64,000 nt of DNA from Algoriphagus lutimaris. GTDB lineage: Bacteria; Bacteroidota; Bacteroidia; Cytophagales; Cyclobacteriaceae. Within the stretch, counting starts at the first letter, position 1. Each line of letters starts with the position of its first letter. Positions 1 to 9,601 of the stretch are shown here, in pieces. The DNA lies in contig NZ_JAFIDJ010000001.1 in assembly GCF_017051705.1 (NCBI RefSeq), positions 806,001 through 870,000 on the forward strand. Direction: 5' to 3'. The position numbers and the translations under genes are program-made. The notes beneath the pieces were generated by a model. That model worked only from the letters and a program-made list of their open reading frames with translations. It was not told the origin of the DNA and made no database searches.

Positions 1-256
1 CTTGTGCAAGTGTTATTCCTTTTTCGAAAGTTTCCTTTGCTTTTTCCAATTCTTCCCGTTCTGAGAAAAAGGATGCTGCCGTGTAATACGTTGGTAAATA
101 GGCTTCAAAGGAGCTTAAAAGTTTAATAAAGTATTTTTCTGCTTCATTTGGATCGACAGAAAGGTATTCAATCGCAAGTGCATACCAGTTGAATGGGTTT
201 TCCGGTTCTTCTTTTGCGTACTCTTTCAATATTTCCAACCGATCTAAATTGCCCAT
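1..256 (-). CDS. TPR-like protein, N-terminal 85 residues (partial)
   Basis: The reading frame starts at the ATG on the minus strand (complement of 254-256) and runs off the left edge, so only the N-terminus is visible. The peptide begins MGNLDRLEILKEYAKEEPEN and continues with helix-turn-helix pairs of tetratricopeptide type: W-Y-A-L-A-I-E-Y near residue 25 and a second unit with Y-Y-T-A-A-S-F-F near residue 55. No signal peptide is visible, so it is probably a cytoplasmic scaffold or adaptor. It diverges from etfB across a 74-bp gap. Function is not predictable from this fragment. Confidence 0.7.
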   Translation of the reverse strand, partial: MGNLDRLEILKEYAKEEPENPFNWYALAIEYLSVDPNEAEKYFIKLLSSFEAYLPTYYTAASFFSEREELEKAKETFEKGITLAQ

Positions 257-330
257 GATTTGTTTTTTTAATTAGCTGTAGACTGTTAATTTCACACGAA
301 ATAAATCGAAAATAATCTAATTCTAAACCA

Positions 331-1068
331 ATGAAGATTCTTGTTTGTATCACACATGTTCCAGATACGACCTCTAAGATTCAGTTTACTGCCGATAATA
401 CGAAATTTGATACTACAGGAGTACAATTTATCATAGGTCCATATGATGACTATGCTTTGGCAAGAGCTGTTGAATTAAGAGATCAAACTGGAGGTAAACT
501 TACAGTACTAAATGTTGGAGAAGCCGAAACGGAGCCTACTTTAAGAAAGGCTTTGGCGATCGGTGCAGATGAAGCGATTCGGGTGAATACCGCTCCAAAA
601 GATTCCTTTTACGTTGCCAAACAAATTGCACATTATGCTGCTGATGGTAATTATGATCTCATACTAATGGGTAGAGAATCCATTGATTTTAATGGGGGAA
701 TGGTTCATGGTATGGTGGGTGAGCTTTTGGGAATGCCCTCTTTCTCCCCGGTAATGAAATTAGATCTGAATGGGAATTTAGTGACTATGGCTAGAGAAAT
801 TGAAGGAGGAAAAGAGACTTTGGAAGCGAGTCTTCCATTGATTGCTGGATGCCAAGAGCCTATTGCAGAATGGAAAATTCCTAATATGAGAGGAATTATG
901 TCTGCTAGAACGAAACCATTGAATGTAGTGGATACAGTAGAGGTGGCAACACAAGCTGAAGCTACCACTTATGAACTTCCACCTGCCAAAGGTGCTGTTA
1001 AATTAATCGATAAGGATCATGTGGGAGAATTGGTGAAACTCCTCAAGAATGAAGCAAAAGTGCTTTAA
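331..1068 (+). CDS. etfB: Electron transfer flavoprotein subunit beta
   Basis: This is the small subunit of the ETF heterodimer, which accepts electrons from acyl-CoA and related dehydrogenases and passes them to ETF:quinone oxidoreductase. The 245-residue product has the usual length and the characteristic start (MKILVCITHVPDTTSKI), the family region G-P-Y-D-D-Y-A-L-A-R-A-V-E-L near residue 38, and the GRESIDFNGGMVHGMVGELLG segment (about residues 110-130) that contributes to AMP binding. It is followed 35 bp later by etfA, the normal order. No acyl-CoA dehydrogenase is adjacent. Confidence 0.95.
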   Translation: MKILVCITHVPDTTSKIQFTADNTKFDTTGVQFIIGPYDDYALARAVELRDQTGGKLTVLNVGEAETEPTLRKALAIGADEAIRVNTAPKDSFYVAKQIAHYAADGNYDLILMGRESIDFNGGMVHGMVGELLGMPSFSPVMKLDLNGNLVTMAREIEGGKETLEASLPLIAGCQEPIAEWKIPNMRGIMSARTKPLNVVDTVEVATQAEATTYELPPAKGAVKLIDKDHVGELVKLLKNEAKVL

Positions 1069-1103
1069 TTTATTATCATTAATAATTTGTAAATCAAGAA
1101 TTT

Positions 1104-2072
1104 ATGTCAATTTTAGTATATATAGAACAGGCAGAAGGAAAAGTTAAAAAAACGAGTTTGGAGGCAGTTTCATTTGCGGAAGCATTGGCGGCCAAAACGG
1201 GTGAAGGGGATGTCGTAGCAATTGCCTTAGGTACGATTTCAGCTGATGAATTAGCTGGTATAGGGACCGCAGGAGCTTCAAAAGTACTTCATGCTTCGGA
1301 TTCAAAACTTGATTCGGGTGTGATCCAGGCCCATGCTTCTGCTATTGCACAAGCCTTCACTTCTGTTGGAGCAAAAACATTAGTCTTAGCCAAATCTTCT
1401 TTAGGAGATGCGGTAGCGGCAAGGTTAGCGATCAAATTGGACGCAGGCTTAGTATCAAATGTGGTTTCTTTGCCATCCACGGATCAGGGGTATGTGGTGA
1501 AAAGAAGTATTTTCACAGGAAAGGCATTTGCAGAAACTGAATTAAAAACAGAGAATAAAATTCTTGCGATCAAGAAAAATTCTGTTGATCTTAAAACAAA
1601 TGGAGCTCAAGCTGCTGTAGTACCTTTTGAAGTTTCTCTTTCTGATTCAGATTTTGCTTCAAAAATTACTTCTACAGAAAGGGCTACCGGGGAAGTGTTA
1701 TTGCCTGAAGCAGATATAGTCGTTTCTGGAGGAAGAGGAATGAAAGGACCTGAAAACTGGGGTATGCTTGAGGATTTAGCAAAAACATTGGGTGCTGCTA
1801 CGGGATGTTCCAAGCCTGTTTCCGATATTGGTTGGAGGCCACACCATGAACATGTGGGCCAAACAGGTGTAAAAGTAGCTCCTAGTTTGTATATAGCAAT
1901 AGGAATTTCAGGAGCTATTCAACATCTTGCAGGAGTTAATTCATCCAAATGCATTGTTGTTATTAACAAAGATCCTGAAGCTCCATTCTTTAAAGCAGCT
2001 GACTATGGAATTGTTGGGGATGCATTTGAAGTGGTACCAAAACTTACTGAAGCATTAAAAGCTGAATTATAA
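1104..2072 (+). CDS. etfA: Electron transfer flavoprotein subunit alpha
   Basis: This is the large ETF subunit that holds the redox-active FAD. The N-terminal adenine-nucleotide-like domain covers about residues 1-190. The C-terminal FAD-binding domain contains the hallmark run S-G-G-R-G-M-K-G-P-E-N (about residue 205), D-I-G-W-R-P-H-H-E-H-V-G-Q-T-G and Y-I-A-I-G-I-S-G-A-I-Q-H, ending with N-K-D-P-E-A-P-F-F and A-D-Y-G-I-V-G-D. At 322 residues it has the family length. It forms an operon with etfB, and the next gene starts 5 bp after its stop. Confidence 0.95.
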   Translation: MSILVYIEQAEGKVKKTSLEAVSFAEALAAKTGEGDVVAIALGTISADELAGIGTAGASKVLHASDSKLDSGVIQAHASAIAQAFTSVGAKTLVLAKSSLGDAVAARLAIKLDAGLVSNVVSLPSTDQGYVVKRSIFTGKAFAETELKTENKILAIKKNSVDLKTNGAQAAVVPFEVSLSDSDFASKITSTERATGEVLLPEADIVVSGGRGMKGPENWGMLEDLAKTLGAATGCSKPVSDIGWRPHHEHVGQTGVKVAPSLYIAIGISGAIQHLAGVNSSKCIVVINKDPEAPFFKAADYGIVGDAFEVVPKLTEALKAEL

Positions 2073-2077
2073 TTTTT

Positions 2078-2674
2078 GTGGAAAAACTAGTAGAACTGGA
2101 AATTTTAGGTTTATCGTCAAACCATTCTCAATCAGGGTCTTTTACTTTGGTTATGGGAGAGGTTGAAGGAAGTAGAAGATTACCGATTGTCATTGGCATG
2201 TTTGAGGCTCAAGCAATTGCTATTGAAATCGAAAAAATCATTCCTAATCGACCTATGACTCATGATTTGTTTAAGTCATTTGCCAATAGCTTCAATTATG
2301 AAATTGATAAAATTGTCATTTCAGATATGAAGGAAGGAGTTTTCTATGCGAAGATCCATTGTCATAATGAATCTTCTGAAATAGAAATTGATTCCAGGCC
2401 TTCAGATGCGATTGCGATTGCGGTAAGATTTGATTCTCCGGTTTTCTGCTCAGAAAAAGTGATGTCAGAGGCATCTATAGAATTTTCCGAGGAGGAAAAG
2501 AAAGAGGAGAAAGCTTCTTCTAAACCATCGTCTCAAAAAGTGAGCTCCAAAAAAGAAAGCTCCTTAAAAGACTTTAGCCTAGACAAATTAAACCAGATGC
2601 TAGATAAAGCCATCAATAATGAAGATTATGAAAAAGCTGCCCGAATAAGGGATGAAATAAATAAAAGAAACTAA
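2078..2674 (+). CDS. Bifunctional nuclease (DUF151) protein with C-terminal UVR motif
   Basis: The start is a GTG 5 bp after the etfA stop, so the gene is probably cotranscribed and translationally coupled. Residues 1-135 form a BFN/DUF151 domain with typical segments L-P-I-V-I-G-M-F-E-A-Q-A-I-A, R-P-M-T-H-D-L and I-D-S-R-P-S-D-A-I-A-I-A-V-R. A charged Ser/Lys/Glu linker (about 140-170) follows, then a UVR-like helix pair (D-K-L-N-Q-M-L-D-K-A-I-N-N-E-D-Y-E-K-A-A-R-I-R). Plant and bacterial BFN proteins have been reported as RNases/DNases; activity here is inferred. A terminator follows 10 bp after the stop. Confidence 0.88.
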   Translation: MEKLVELEILGLSSNHSQSGSFTLVMGEVEGSRRLPIVIGMFEAQAIAIEIEKIIPNRPMTHDLFKSFANSFNYEIDKIVISDMKEGVFYAKIHCHNESSEIEIDSRPSDAIAIAVRFDSPVFCSEKVMSEASIEFSEEEKKEEKASSKPSSQKVSSKKESSLKDFSLDKLNQMLDKAINNEDYEKAARIRDEINKRN

Positions 2675-2684
2675 ATCTTTCAAG

Positions 2685-2708
2685 GCCTGAAGTAATTCAG
2701 GCTTTTTT
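2685..2708 (+). terminator. Rho-independent terminator after the etfBA operon
   Basis: A 7-bp GC-containing stem (GCCTGAA/TTCAGGC, 2685-2691 with 2696-2702) has a 4-nt loop and is followed by six Ts. It closes the etfB-etfA-BFN transcription unit. Confidence 0.85.
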
Positions 2709-2757
2709 ATTGACGGCTACTTGGCTATTTTTAGCTTTTCTCATTTAATATCAATTC

Positions 2758-4044
2758 ATGGATTACTTAAGGGGTGTCTTAGGACTTTCAGTTATAGTTT
2801 TGATTGCATTTCTTTTCTCAAATGAAAAAAGAAAAATTGATTGGAGACTTGTAGGTATAGGCATCGTGCTGCAGCTGATTTTTGGTTTTTTAATCACTAA
2901 AGTTCCCATTGTAGCCCAGGGTTTTACTGTTTTAAGTGAGGCATTTGTCAAATTTTTGAGTTTTAGTAGAGATGGGGCCGCCTTTATATTTGGAGACCTA
3001 GCAGGGGATAGCTATGGATTTATTTTTGCTTTTCAGGTATTGCCCACCATTATTTTCTTTTCAACTGTTTCTGCAGGTTTATACTACTTAGGGATTCTAC
3101 AAAAGGTAGTCTTTGGGATAGCATGGGTAATGGCACGAACCATGAGGTTATCAGGTCCTGAAAGCCTTTCTGCAGCAGGAAATATTTTCTTAGGACAAAC
3201 GGAAGCACCATTGCTTGTACGTCCATTTATACCTCAAATGAGTAAGTCTGAACTGATGTGTTTGATGACTGGAGGTATGGCTACCATTGCAGGAGGAGTC
3301 TTGGCTGGGTATGTGGCGTTTCTAGGAGGAGATAGTTTAGAGGAGCAAAGTAAATTTGCCGCCTATCTATTAGGAGCTAGTATCATGAACGCACCTGCAG
3401 CCATCGTTATGTCCAAAATGTTTGTTCCTGAAGTGGAAAAAGAAACCAAACAGGATAAATTGGAAGTCAATGAAGAAGCCATGGGTGTTAATTTAATAGA
3501 CGCCATGTCTATCGGTGCTTCAGAAGGTTTGAAGTTAGCACTCAACGTTGGAGCTATGCTTTTAGCTTTTATAGCCGTAATTGCAGCAATCAATTATTTA
3601 TTGAGTGGACTCATAGGAGAGTATACAGGTTTGAATTCATTTGTGGCTTCTACCACAGGAGGACAATTTCAAGGCTTTTCCTTAGAATATCTCTTTGGCC
3701 AGGTTTTTAGAGTTTTTGCTTGGGTAATCGGAGTGGATTGGGTTGATACTTTGCAAGTAGGTAGTCTCCTAGGTCAAAAAACAGTAATCAATGAATTTGT
3801 GGCCTATTTAAGCCTTTCCGAAATGAAAGAAATTGGCTCTTTAAACCCCAAGTCCATTGTTATCGCGACTTATGCGCTATGTGGATTTTCAAATTTCAGT
3901 TCGATTGCTATTCAATTGGGAGGGATTAGTATTATTGCCCCCAATCAACAAGGAAACTTAAGCCGTTTAGGACTGCGCTCTCTTTTAGCAGCTTCCTTGG
4001 CGTGTTTGATGACTGCTACCATTGCAGGGATGTTGTTTGGGTGA
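2758..4044 (+). CDS. NupC-type concentrative nucleoside transporter
   Basis: An inner-membrane nucleoside:cation symporter of the CNT family, 428 residues, as expected. The N-terminal part has two membrane helices (about 5-60). The gate domain (about 95-190) includes the conserved S-G-P-E-S-L-S-A-A-G-N-I-F-L-G-Q-T-E-A-P-L segment. The C-terminal domain carries the substrate-site region A-L-C-G-F-S-N-F-S-S-I-A-I-Q-L-G-G near residue 375. It has no close operon partner. It probably imports nucleosides for salvage, which fits the nucleoside kinase at 13843-14460 and the dCMP deaminase at 52974-53456. Confidence 0.92.
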   Translation: MDYLRGVLGLSVIVLIAFLFSNEKRKIDWRLVGIGIVLQLIFGFLITKVPIVAQGFTVLSEAFVKFLSFSRDGAAFIFGDLAGDSYGFIFAFQVLPTIIFFSTVSAGLYYLGILQKVVFGIAWVMARTMRLSGPESLSAAGNIFLGQTEAPLLVRPFIPQMSKSELMCLMTGGMATIAGGVLAGYVAFLGGDSLEEQSKFAAYLLGASIMNAPAAIVMSKMFVPEVEKETKQDKLEVNEEAMGVNLIDAMSIGASEGLKLALNVGAMLLAFIAVIAAINYLLSGLIGEYTGLNSFVASTTGGQFQGFSLEYLFGQVFRVFAWVIGVDWVDTLQVGSLLGQKTVINEFVAYLSLSEMKEIGSLNPKSIVIATYALCGFSNFSSIAIQLGGISIIAPNQQGNLSRLGLRSLLAASLACLMTATIAGMLFG

Positions 4045-4152
4045 TAAATAAATTCTGTTCTTTCAAGGTTGGATCTTACCAGATTTAATGAAGTAGTTAG
4101 GGATTTAGTATCTGTCTTAGAAAAAGCCTAATCAATTGTTAAAAAATAAATT

Positions 4153-4186
4153 AAAAGCCCTTCGAATACAATTCGAAGGGCTTTTT
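4153..4186. terminator. Bidirectional terminator between nupC-type gene and M28 peptidase
   Basis: A long perfect stem (AAAAGCCCTTCGAA with its complement, 4153-4166/4173-4186) has A-rich and T-rich flanks. It lies between two convergent genes and can terminate both. Confidence 0.9.
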
Positions 4187-4204
4187 GATGGAAAGAAATT
4201 CCTG

Positions 4205-5680
4205 CTATCGAATACCATAAAGTTCTTTTCCAACTTTTTCATATTTATCTCCCTCAAACCAAAATGGTTTCTCTTTCATGTTGGCAATTTTTTGAGCAGA
4301 AAGAATATAGGCTTTCCAATAGTTTACAGCATAGTCCAAATCAAAGGAATCCACTTCATCCGCCTGCTTATGGTAATATTGATTGATATCGTCATCAAAA
4401 GCTGTAAAACCTAAGCTGAATGTAGGGGAAGGAACCCCTAATTTTGCAAAATTTACATTATCGGACCTGTCATATAGTCCTTGTTCAGGGGATGGATCCG
4501 AAATCGCTTTTAATCCCATTTCACTGACTGCATCTGTAATTAATTGATCTCCGGAGGTTCTACCTAAACCTATGACAGTTATGATAGAGGTATTATTATA
4601 TCCTGCATTGTCGATGTTTAAATTAAAGACGATGTCTTTAATAGGAATTAGTGGATGAGAGGCAAAATAGGCGCTTCCTAATAGGCCTTTTTCTTCAGCT
4701 GTCCAGGCAGCCAATAAAATGGATCTTTTTGGTGGGTTTTCTGCAAAATAACGAGCTGCATTGATTACCGCTACCGTTCCCACAGCATTGTCTCTGGCTC
4801 CATTAAATATAGAATCTCCATTTGCATCTGCTTCTCCTACTCCCACATGATCATAATGAGCTGAAAGGAGAATGTATTCGTTTTTAAGTTGAGGGTCTGT
4901 TCCTTCAATCCAGGCTACTACATTCTTACCCTCTACAGTTTTATTGATCTTTTTTTCAATCTTAAATCTTGCTTCCTCCATTTTGCCTTTGGCCATGTCG
5001 GACTTGATCTTGTTTTTTGGATCCTTGATCCAGATGTAAGGAAGTTCATTTGCCTCTCCCTGATCAATACTCAATTGTGTTCTATTCAGATACCTGGATA
5101 CCAATTGCCAAGGAACAGAAGGAATATTAAACATTTCTACAATGGCAACTGCACCTTTCTCCTGAGCAATTTTTGCCTTTTGGGCACCTAATGAAAATAA
5201 GGCTCCTGGACTCATTTGTTCGGGTGCTCCTACACTGCTTACGGCTATCTTACCAGCTATATCCAATCCTTCATAATCTTCTTCCATTCCATAGCCAACA
5301 TCCACTAGTTCATAAGATCCTTCTAGGTCATTTCCGCTTAGAACCAATAGGGTTTCTCCTTGTGTAAAACGCTCTCCAAAAATCACGATCTCTCCAGTCT
5401 TCGGAGGACTGGACATCATAAATGGGATCATTTGAAAATAACCAGTCGCACCAGGTAATTCTTTGGCTCCATATTTTTCAAATTCTTTGGCTATATAATT
5501 TGCTGCTAACTCTATCTCTGGCCGTAAAGGATCTCTACCTTTCAGCTCATCAGATGCCAAATAGCGGAAGTGGGATATTGCATCCTCTCTATTGAATTTT
5601 TGATTAATGTCCTCAACTTGTGAAAAGGCAATTGTGGAAATTGCAAAAAGGAGGGGGAAAGTTCCTAGTAATTTTCTCAT
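4205..5680 (-). CDS. Secreted M28-family zinc aminopeptidase
   Basis: The start is placed at the ATG ending at 5680, giving a clean signal peptide (MRKLLGTFPLLFAISTIAFS|Q). An upstream in-frame start would add 14 residues in front of it. The product is about 491 residues. A PA-like insertion (about 130-260) precedes the metallopeptidase domain. The co-catalytic zinc ligands and general base are visible: S-A-H-Y-D-H-V-G, G-A-R-D-N-A-V-G, T-A-E-E-K-G-L-L-G-S, N-L-N-I-D-N-A-G and the final H-K-Q-A-D-E-V-D. It is probably exported to the periplasm or beyond to release N-terminal amino acids from peptides. Confidence 0.92.
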   Translation of the reverse strand: MRKLLGTFPLLFAISTIAFSQVEDINQKFNREDAISHFRYLASDELKGRDPLRPEIELAANYIAKEFEKYGAKELPGATGYFQMIPFMMSSPPKTGEIVIFGERFTQGETLLVLSGNDLEGSYELVDVGYGMEEDYEGLDIAGKIAVSSVGAPEQMSPGALFSLGAQKAKIAQEKGAVAIVEMFNIPSVPWQLVSRYLNRTQLSIDQGEANELPYIWIKDPKNKIKSDMAKGKMEEARFKIEKKINKTVEGKNVVAWIEGTDPQLKNEYILLSAHYDHVGVGEADANGDSIFNGARDNAVGTVAVINAARYFAENPPKRSILLAAWTAEEKGLLGSAYFASHPLIPIKDIVFNLNIDNAGYNNTSIITVIGLGRTSGDQLITDAVSEMGLKAISDPSPEQGLYDRSDNVNFAKLGVPSPTFSLGFTAFDDDINQYYHKQADEVDSFDLDYAVNYWKAYILSAQKIANMKEKPFWFEGDKYEKVGKELYGIR

Positions 5681-5732
5681 CGGGTTAATTTTTACTCTTC
5701 TAAAGTAACTGAATTTCCCCAAATGAATTCAA

Positions 5733-6443
5733 TTAGTGTGGATATTGGATGGTATCAAGCTCCAATTCTTGTAGAAGTTTTAAAAAGTGAGGAGGAGGAG
5801 TACAAGATAATTCTACCTTTTCTAAACTAATAGGATGAATAAAGGATAGGTATTGAGCATGAAGCATCAGGTTTTGTACACCAAATTTCTTTTCTAAAAA
5901 GATGTTTTGTTTGTTATCTCCATGCTTTTTGTCTCCCAGGATATAATGGCGTATATGTGCCATATGCCTTCGTATTTGGTGGGTTCTTCCAGTTTCCGGC
6001 TCTACTTCCAATAAACTGTATCTACTGGTGGGGTATCTTCCTGTACTATTAAAAGGCATTTCAGAGGTAGCCATTACTCTATAGGAAGTCCTGGCTTCTT
6101 GTAACCTTCCAGAACGCTCACTTTTCAGAGGATGGTCTATGGACCCTACTTTTATTTCAGGAATTCCTCTTACAATGGTCTGGTACTTTTTGTCTATCGA
6201 TCTTTCTGAAAAAAGTAATTTTAAAGAGGGGAGGATCGTTTCACTTTTAGCAAATAACAATACTCCACTAGTGGGTCGGTCCAATCTATGAACTGGGTGT
6301 ACATGTTGGCCTATCTGATCTCTCAATAATTGTAAAGCAAAGACAGATTCATATGCGGCTATGGCAGTTCTATGAACCAATAAACCAGAAGGTTTATTGA
6401 TGGCAATCAAATGTTCATCTTCAAAAAGTATTTCTAGAACCAT
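5733..6443 (-). CDS. truC: RluA-family pseudouridine synthase, TruC-like
   Basis: It isomerises uridine to pseudouridine in RNA. The catalytic Asp lies in the run H-R-L-D-R-P-T-S-G-V-L-L-F-A, which is the TruC (tRNA U65) variant of the RluA motif. The 236-residue protein has no S4 domain and begins directly with the catalytic fold, as TruC does. R-T-H-Q-I-R-R-H-M-A is the second conserved block. It lies 54 bp downstream of mnmA on the same strand, so two tRNA-modification genes are grouped. Assignment to TruC rather than another RluA subfamily rests on motif flavour and length. Confidence 0.8.
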   Translation of the reverse strand: MVLEILFEDEHLIAINKPSGLLVHRTAIAAYESVFALQLLRDQIGQHVHPVHRLDRPTSGVLLFAKSETILPSLKLLFSERSIDKKYQTIVRGIPEIKVGSIDHPLKSERSGRLQEARTSYRVMATSEMPFNSTGRYPTSRYSLLEVEPETGRTHQIRRHMAHIRHYILGDKKHGDNKQNIFLEKKFGVQNLMLHAQYLSFIHPISLEKVELSCTPPPHFLKLLQELELDTIQYPH

Positions 6444-6458
6444 TGTTGAATGGAAGAA

Positions 6459-6479
6459 GAGTCAGCTTCAGGCTGACTC
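6459..6479 (-). other. Hairpin between mnmA and the truC-like gene
   Basis: An 8-bp perfect stem (GAGTCAGC/GCTGACTC) with a 5-nt loop lies in the 54-bp gap. Its downstream side on the minus strand has only a weak pyrimidine tract (TTCTTCC). It may be a leaky terminator or a processing site that uncouples truC-like from mnmA. Confidence 0.5.
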
Positions 6480-6497
6480 CTTAATAAAAAACATTAA

Positions 6498-7709
6498 TTA
6501 AAATATGGTTCCGGACCCAATCGATTCTTCCTCATTATACCAAGCTACAAATTGCCCTGAGGCAACGCCTTTTTGTGGTTCATCGAAAATGACATACAGT
6601 CCATTTTCTTTTCTTACCAATGTGGCCCATGTCAAGGGTTGACGGTAACGAATTCTAGCTTTGTATCTGGCGCTTTCTCCGATGGCAAGTTCAAGGTCTT
6701 CCCGAATCCAATGGATTTGGTCAGCTTTGACAAATAGCCCATTTTTTAATAAACCAGGATGGGTTTCGCCGAGTCCCGTGTAAATGATGTTTTCTTTTGT
6801 ATCTGTTGCAATAACAAATAAAGGTTTCCCTGTTCCACCTACGTGAAGTCCTTTTCTTTGTCCTACTGTAAAATAATGTGCTCCATTATGTTCCCCCAAC
6901 ACCTTTCCTTGTTCTGCAGAATAATGAAGTGGTAAAGAAATAGCATCTAAGGTTTCCTGGTCCCAATCTTCAGCAGGAACTCCCGCAGGAATTTGTTGAG
7001 TTTGATAGACGGGTAAATCTTCAGGGATTTGAATGATTTTCCCTTTTTTCGGTTTCAATTGTTGCTGTAAGAAATCCGGCAATCTGACTTTTCCTATAAA
7101 ACAAAGCCCTTGTGAGTCCTTTTTATCGGCTGTAATCAAGTCCAATTCTTTGGCAATTTTTCTTACCTCAGGCTTCTGTAAATGCCCTATTGGAAAAAGG
7201 GCTTTACTTAATTGCTCTTGATTGAGTTGGCACAGGAAATAACTTTGATCTTTATTAGGGTCTGCTCCAGCTAATAATTGATAAACGGATTTTCCATTTA
7301 CCTCTATTTCTCCTTTTTGACAATAATGTCCAGTCGCGACAAAATCAGCTTTTAACTTTTGGGCCGCTTTCAGGAAAATATCAAATTTGATTTCTCTATT
7401 GCAAAGAATGTCTGGGTTTGGAGTACGTCCAGCTTTGTATTCTCCAAACATATAATCTACAATTCGCTCTCGGTATTCCTCACTCAGGTCAATAGCCTGG
7501 AAAGGTATTCCTAATTTTTCAGCGACCAGCATGGCATCGGTGGAATCTTCCATCCAAGGGCATTCATTGGAAATGGTAACGGACTCATCGTGCCAGTTTT
7601 TCATAAACATTCCGATGACTTCATAGCCTTGTTCAATTAAAAGATGAGCGGCTACGGAACTGTCGACACCTCCGGAAAGGCCAACAACTACTCTAGGTTT
7701 TGTTTTCAT
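6498..7709 (-). CDS. mnmA: tRNA-specific 2-thiouridylase
   Basis: MnmA thiolates U34 of the tRNAs for Lys, Glu and Gln. The PP-loop S-G-G-V-D-S-S is at residues 12-18. The two catalytic cysteines are in place: Cys103 in I-L-C-N-R-E-I-K-F and Cys203 in S-Q-G-L-C-F-I-G. The C-terminal region contains [10 protein letters not shown] and the closing R-Y-R-Q-P barrel. Length (403) is somewhat above the E. coli enzyme (about 370), because of an insertion around residues 225-265. Sulfur would come from a cysteine desulfurase relay encoded elsewhere. Confidence 0.95.
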   Translation of the reverse strand: MKTKPRVVVGLSGGVDSSVAAHLLIEQGYEVIGMFMKNWHDESVTISNECPWMEDSTDAMLVAEKLGIPFQAIDLSEEYRERIVDYMFGEYKAGRTPNPDILCNREIKFDIFLKAAQKLKADFVATGHYCQKGEIEVNGKSVYQLLAGADPNKDQSYFLCQLNQEQLSKALFPIGHLQKPEVRKIAKELDLITADKKDSQGLCFIGKVRLPDFLQQQLKPKKGKIIQIPEDLPVYQTQQIPAGVPAEDWDQETLDAISLPLHYSAEQGKVLGEHNGAHYFTVGQRKGLHVGGTGKPLFVIATDTKENIIYTGLGETHPGLLKNGLFVKADQIHWIREDLELAIGESARYKARIRYRQPLTWATLVRKENGLYVIFDEPQKGVASGQFVAWYNEEESIGSGTIF

Positions 7710-7815
7710 GGGTTGTAATAATTAATGGATTCAAGGTCCATTAGGTTACAGATGAGTTAAGAACTCCAAAGGCTTGGAATTAGTTCTCTGGGTTAAAGTT
7801 ACAAATTTGAAAAAT

Positions 7816-7865
7816 GAAAAAGGGAAAATGTTTTCCTCCCGATGAGAGAACTCCATTTTCCCTTT
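7816..7865 (-). terminator. Terminator after gamma-glutamyltransferase gene
   Basis: Inverted repeat of 12 bp (AAAGGGAAAATG at 7819-7830 with its complement at 7854-7865) and a roughly 23-nt loop. On the minus strand it is followed by a T-rich run. It lies about 20 bp past the stop of the gene ending at 7886. Confidence 0.75.
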
Positions 7866-7885
7866 CTAATCTTTTAGATTTTAGT

Positions 7886-9601
7886 TTAAAAACCTAAAGC
7901 CTTATCATCTCCTCTTGGGTCTGCGCCTCCTTCTAACTTTCCATCAGGCATCACTAAAATAGCATCTACTTTCCCAATGATGGGGTTATTATTTTCTAAT
8001 ATGATATACCCTTTGGATTTTAGATGATTCAATAAGGTGGAGTCGAAGGAATTGGGTTCAAAACTTACCCGGTCAGGCAACCACTGATGGTGAAACCGGG
8101 CTGATTCTACCGCTTCTTGCATTCCCATATCAAATTCATAAACATTGAGAATAGTTTGAAGTACAGATGTGATAATTGTAGAACCTCCGGGAGTACCGAC
8201 CACCATCCAAAGTTTGCCGTCTTTTTCCACAAGGGTAGGAGTCATGCTGCTTAGCATACGTTTTCCAGGTTGAATGCTATTGGCTTCTGCGCCTATTAAT
8301 CCAAACATATTAGGCACTCCTGGCTTGGAGCTAAAATCATCCATTTCATTATTCATGAAAAAGCCCAGTTCATCAATATACACTTTGGAACCATAGGCAC
8401 CATTTAAAGTCGTAGTCACCGAAACGGCATTTCCTTCCGCATCAATTATAGAGTAATGTGTAGTTTCCATACTTTCTAAAAACTCAATTTTACCTTCGGC
8501 TATCTCCTCTGATTTTGTGGCTTGCTCAAAAGAGAAGTTTTCCATTCGGGATTTGAGGTAATCAGCCGACATCAATTCGGCTTTAGGGATATGGACAAAA
8601 TCTGGATCGCCTAAATAATAGTTTCTATCTGCATATGCTCTTCTTTCAGCTTCTACAAGGAGTTGTATATGTTCTGGACTGTGGTGGCCAAACTTTTTTA
8701 AATCGTATGGTTCAATCATTCCAAATATCTGTGCCAAGGTGATGCCTCCAGAACTAGGAGGAGCCATGGAGATGATTTTTAACTCTTTATAATCGAAAAT
8801 GATTGGGTCTCTCCAAGCTGCTTCGTAATCTGCTAAATCTTGCTCTGAAATGATTCCTCCCATTTCCCGTAAATGCTTTACCAGTATTTTGGCAGTCTCT
8901 CCTTGATAGAATTCCTCTTTTCCGTTTCTTGCAATTCGTTTTAAAGTCTCAGCCAATACAGGGAACTTTAGTGTATCACCTTCGTTGATTTCCTTTGCGA
9001 AATAGGTGTCAGGTCCATTGACCTCTATAAATGTTTCTCGCAATCTCTGTAGTCTAGCTGCTTGATTTTTAGTGGTGACATACCCTTTTTCTGCTAGTTC
9101 AATTACTGGGTCTAGTACCTCTTCAGGAGAAAGTTTCCCAAATTTTTCTTGAGCAGTAAATATACCTGAGATGGTGCCAGGCACTCCAGATGCCATTGCT
9201 CCTTGTGTACTTAAACCGGGGATTACATTTCCTTCCTGATCTAAATACATGTCTGAGAAAGCAGCAGAAGGGGCCTTTTCTCGGTAATCCAAGGAGCCTA
9301 CGGAACCATCAGCCATTCGGTATACCATAAATCCACCACCTCCAAGATTTCCGGCAAAAGGGTAAATAACTGCCAGTGCCATTTCAGTGGCCATCATGGC
9401 ATCGAAGGCATTTCCTCCTTTTTTGATGATATCCAATCCTATTTGTGAAGCTTCTTCACGAGCAGACACGACCATGGCTTTTTCTGCTATCGATCCTCTC
9501 TTAGCTTGAACTGAATCTTTTTTTTCTCCGCAGGAGTAAATGGAAATAGAAAGAGTAGTCACTGCCAGTAATCTGCCAGTGGTCCGAGAAAATATACTCA
9601 T
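7886..9601 (-). CDS. ggt: Gamma-glutamyltransferase (exported, probable lipoprotein)
   Basis: Cleaves or transfers gamma-glutamyl groups from glutathione and related peptides. The ATG at 9601 shares one base with the stop of the upstream S9 peptidase gene (TGATG), indicating translational coupling. A TTG one codon earlier is less likely. The N-terminus is hydrophobic and ends in S-I-Y-S-C, a somewhat atypical lipobox. The autoprocessing site is E-T-T-H-Y-S-I-I-D: in the E. coli enzyme the first Thr of the TTHYS run is the nucleophile and starts the small subunit. Downstream S-S-M-T-P-T and V-G-T-P-G-G-S-T-I are the oxyanion and substrate loops. Full-length family member (571 aa). Confidence 0.93.
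   Translation of the reverse strand: MSIFSRTTGRLLAVTTLSISIYSCGEKKDSVQAKRGSIAEKAMVVSAREEASQIGLDIIKKGGNAFDAMMATEMALAVIYPFAGNLGGGGFMVYRMADGSVGSLDYREKAPSAAFSDMYLDQEGNVIPGLSTQGAMASGVPGTISGIFTAQEKFGKLSPEEVLDPVIELAEKGYVTTKNQAARLQRLRETFIEVNGPDTYFAKEINEGDTLKFPVLAETLKRIARNGKEEFYQGETAKILVKHLREMGGIISEQDLADYEAAWRDPIIFDYKELKIISMAPPSSGGITLAQIFGMIEPYDLKKFGHHSPEHIQLLVEAERRAYADRNYYLGDPDFVHIPKAELMSADYLKSRMENFSFEQATKSEEIAEGKIEFLESMETTHYSIIDAEGNAVSVTTTLNGAYGSKVYIDELGFFMNNEMDDFSSKPGVPNMFGLIGAEANSIQPGKRMLSSMTPTLVEKDGKLWMVVGTPGGSTIITSVLQTILNVYEFDMGMQEAVESARFHHQWLPDRVSFEPNSFDSTLLNHLKSKGYIILENNNPIIGKVDAILVMPDGKLEGGADPRGDDKALGF

Noticed and set aside
4136-4414. 92-residue plus-strand frame over the nupC/M28 terminator
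   Set aside because: It crosses the terminator stem and lies antisense to the end of the M28 gene; no domain.
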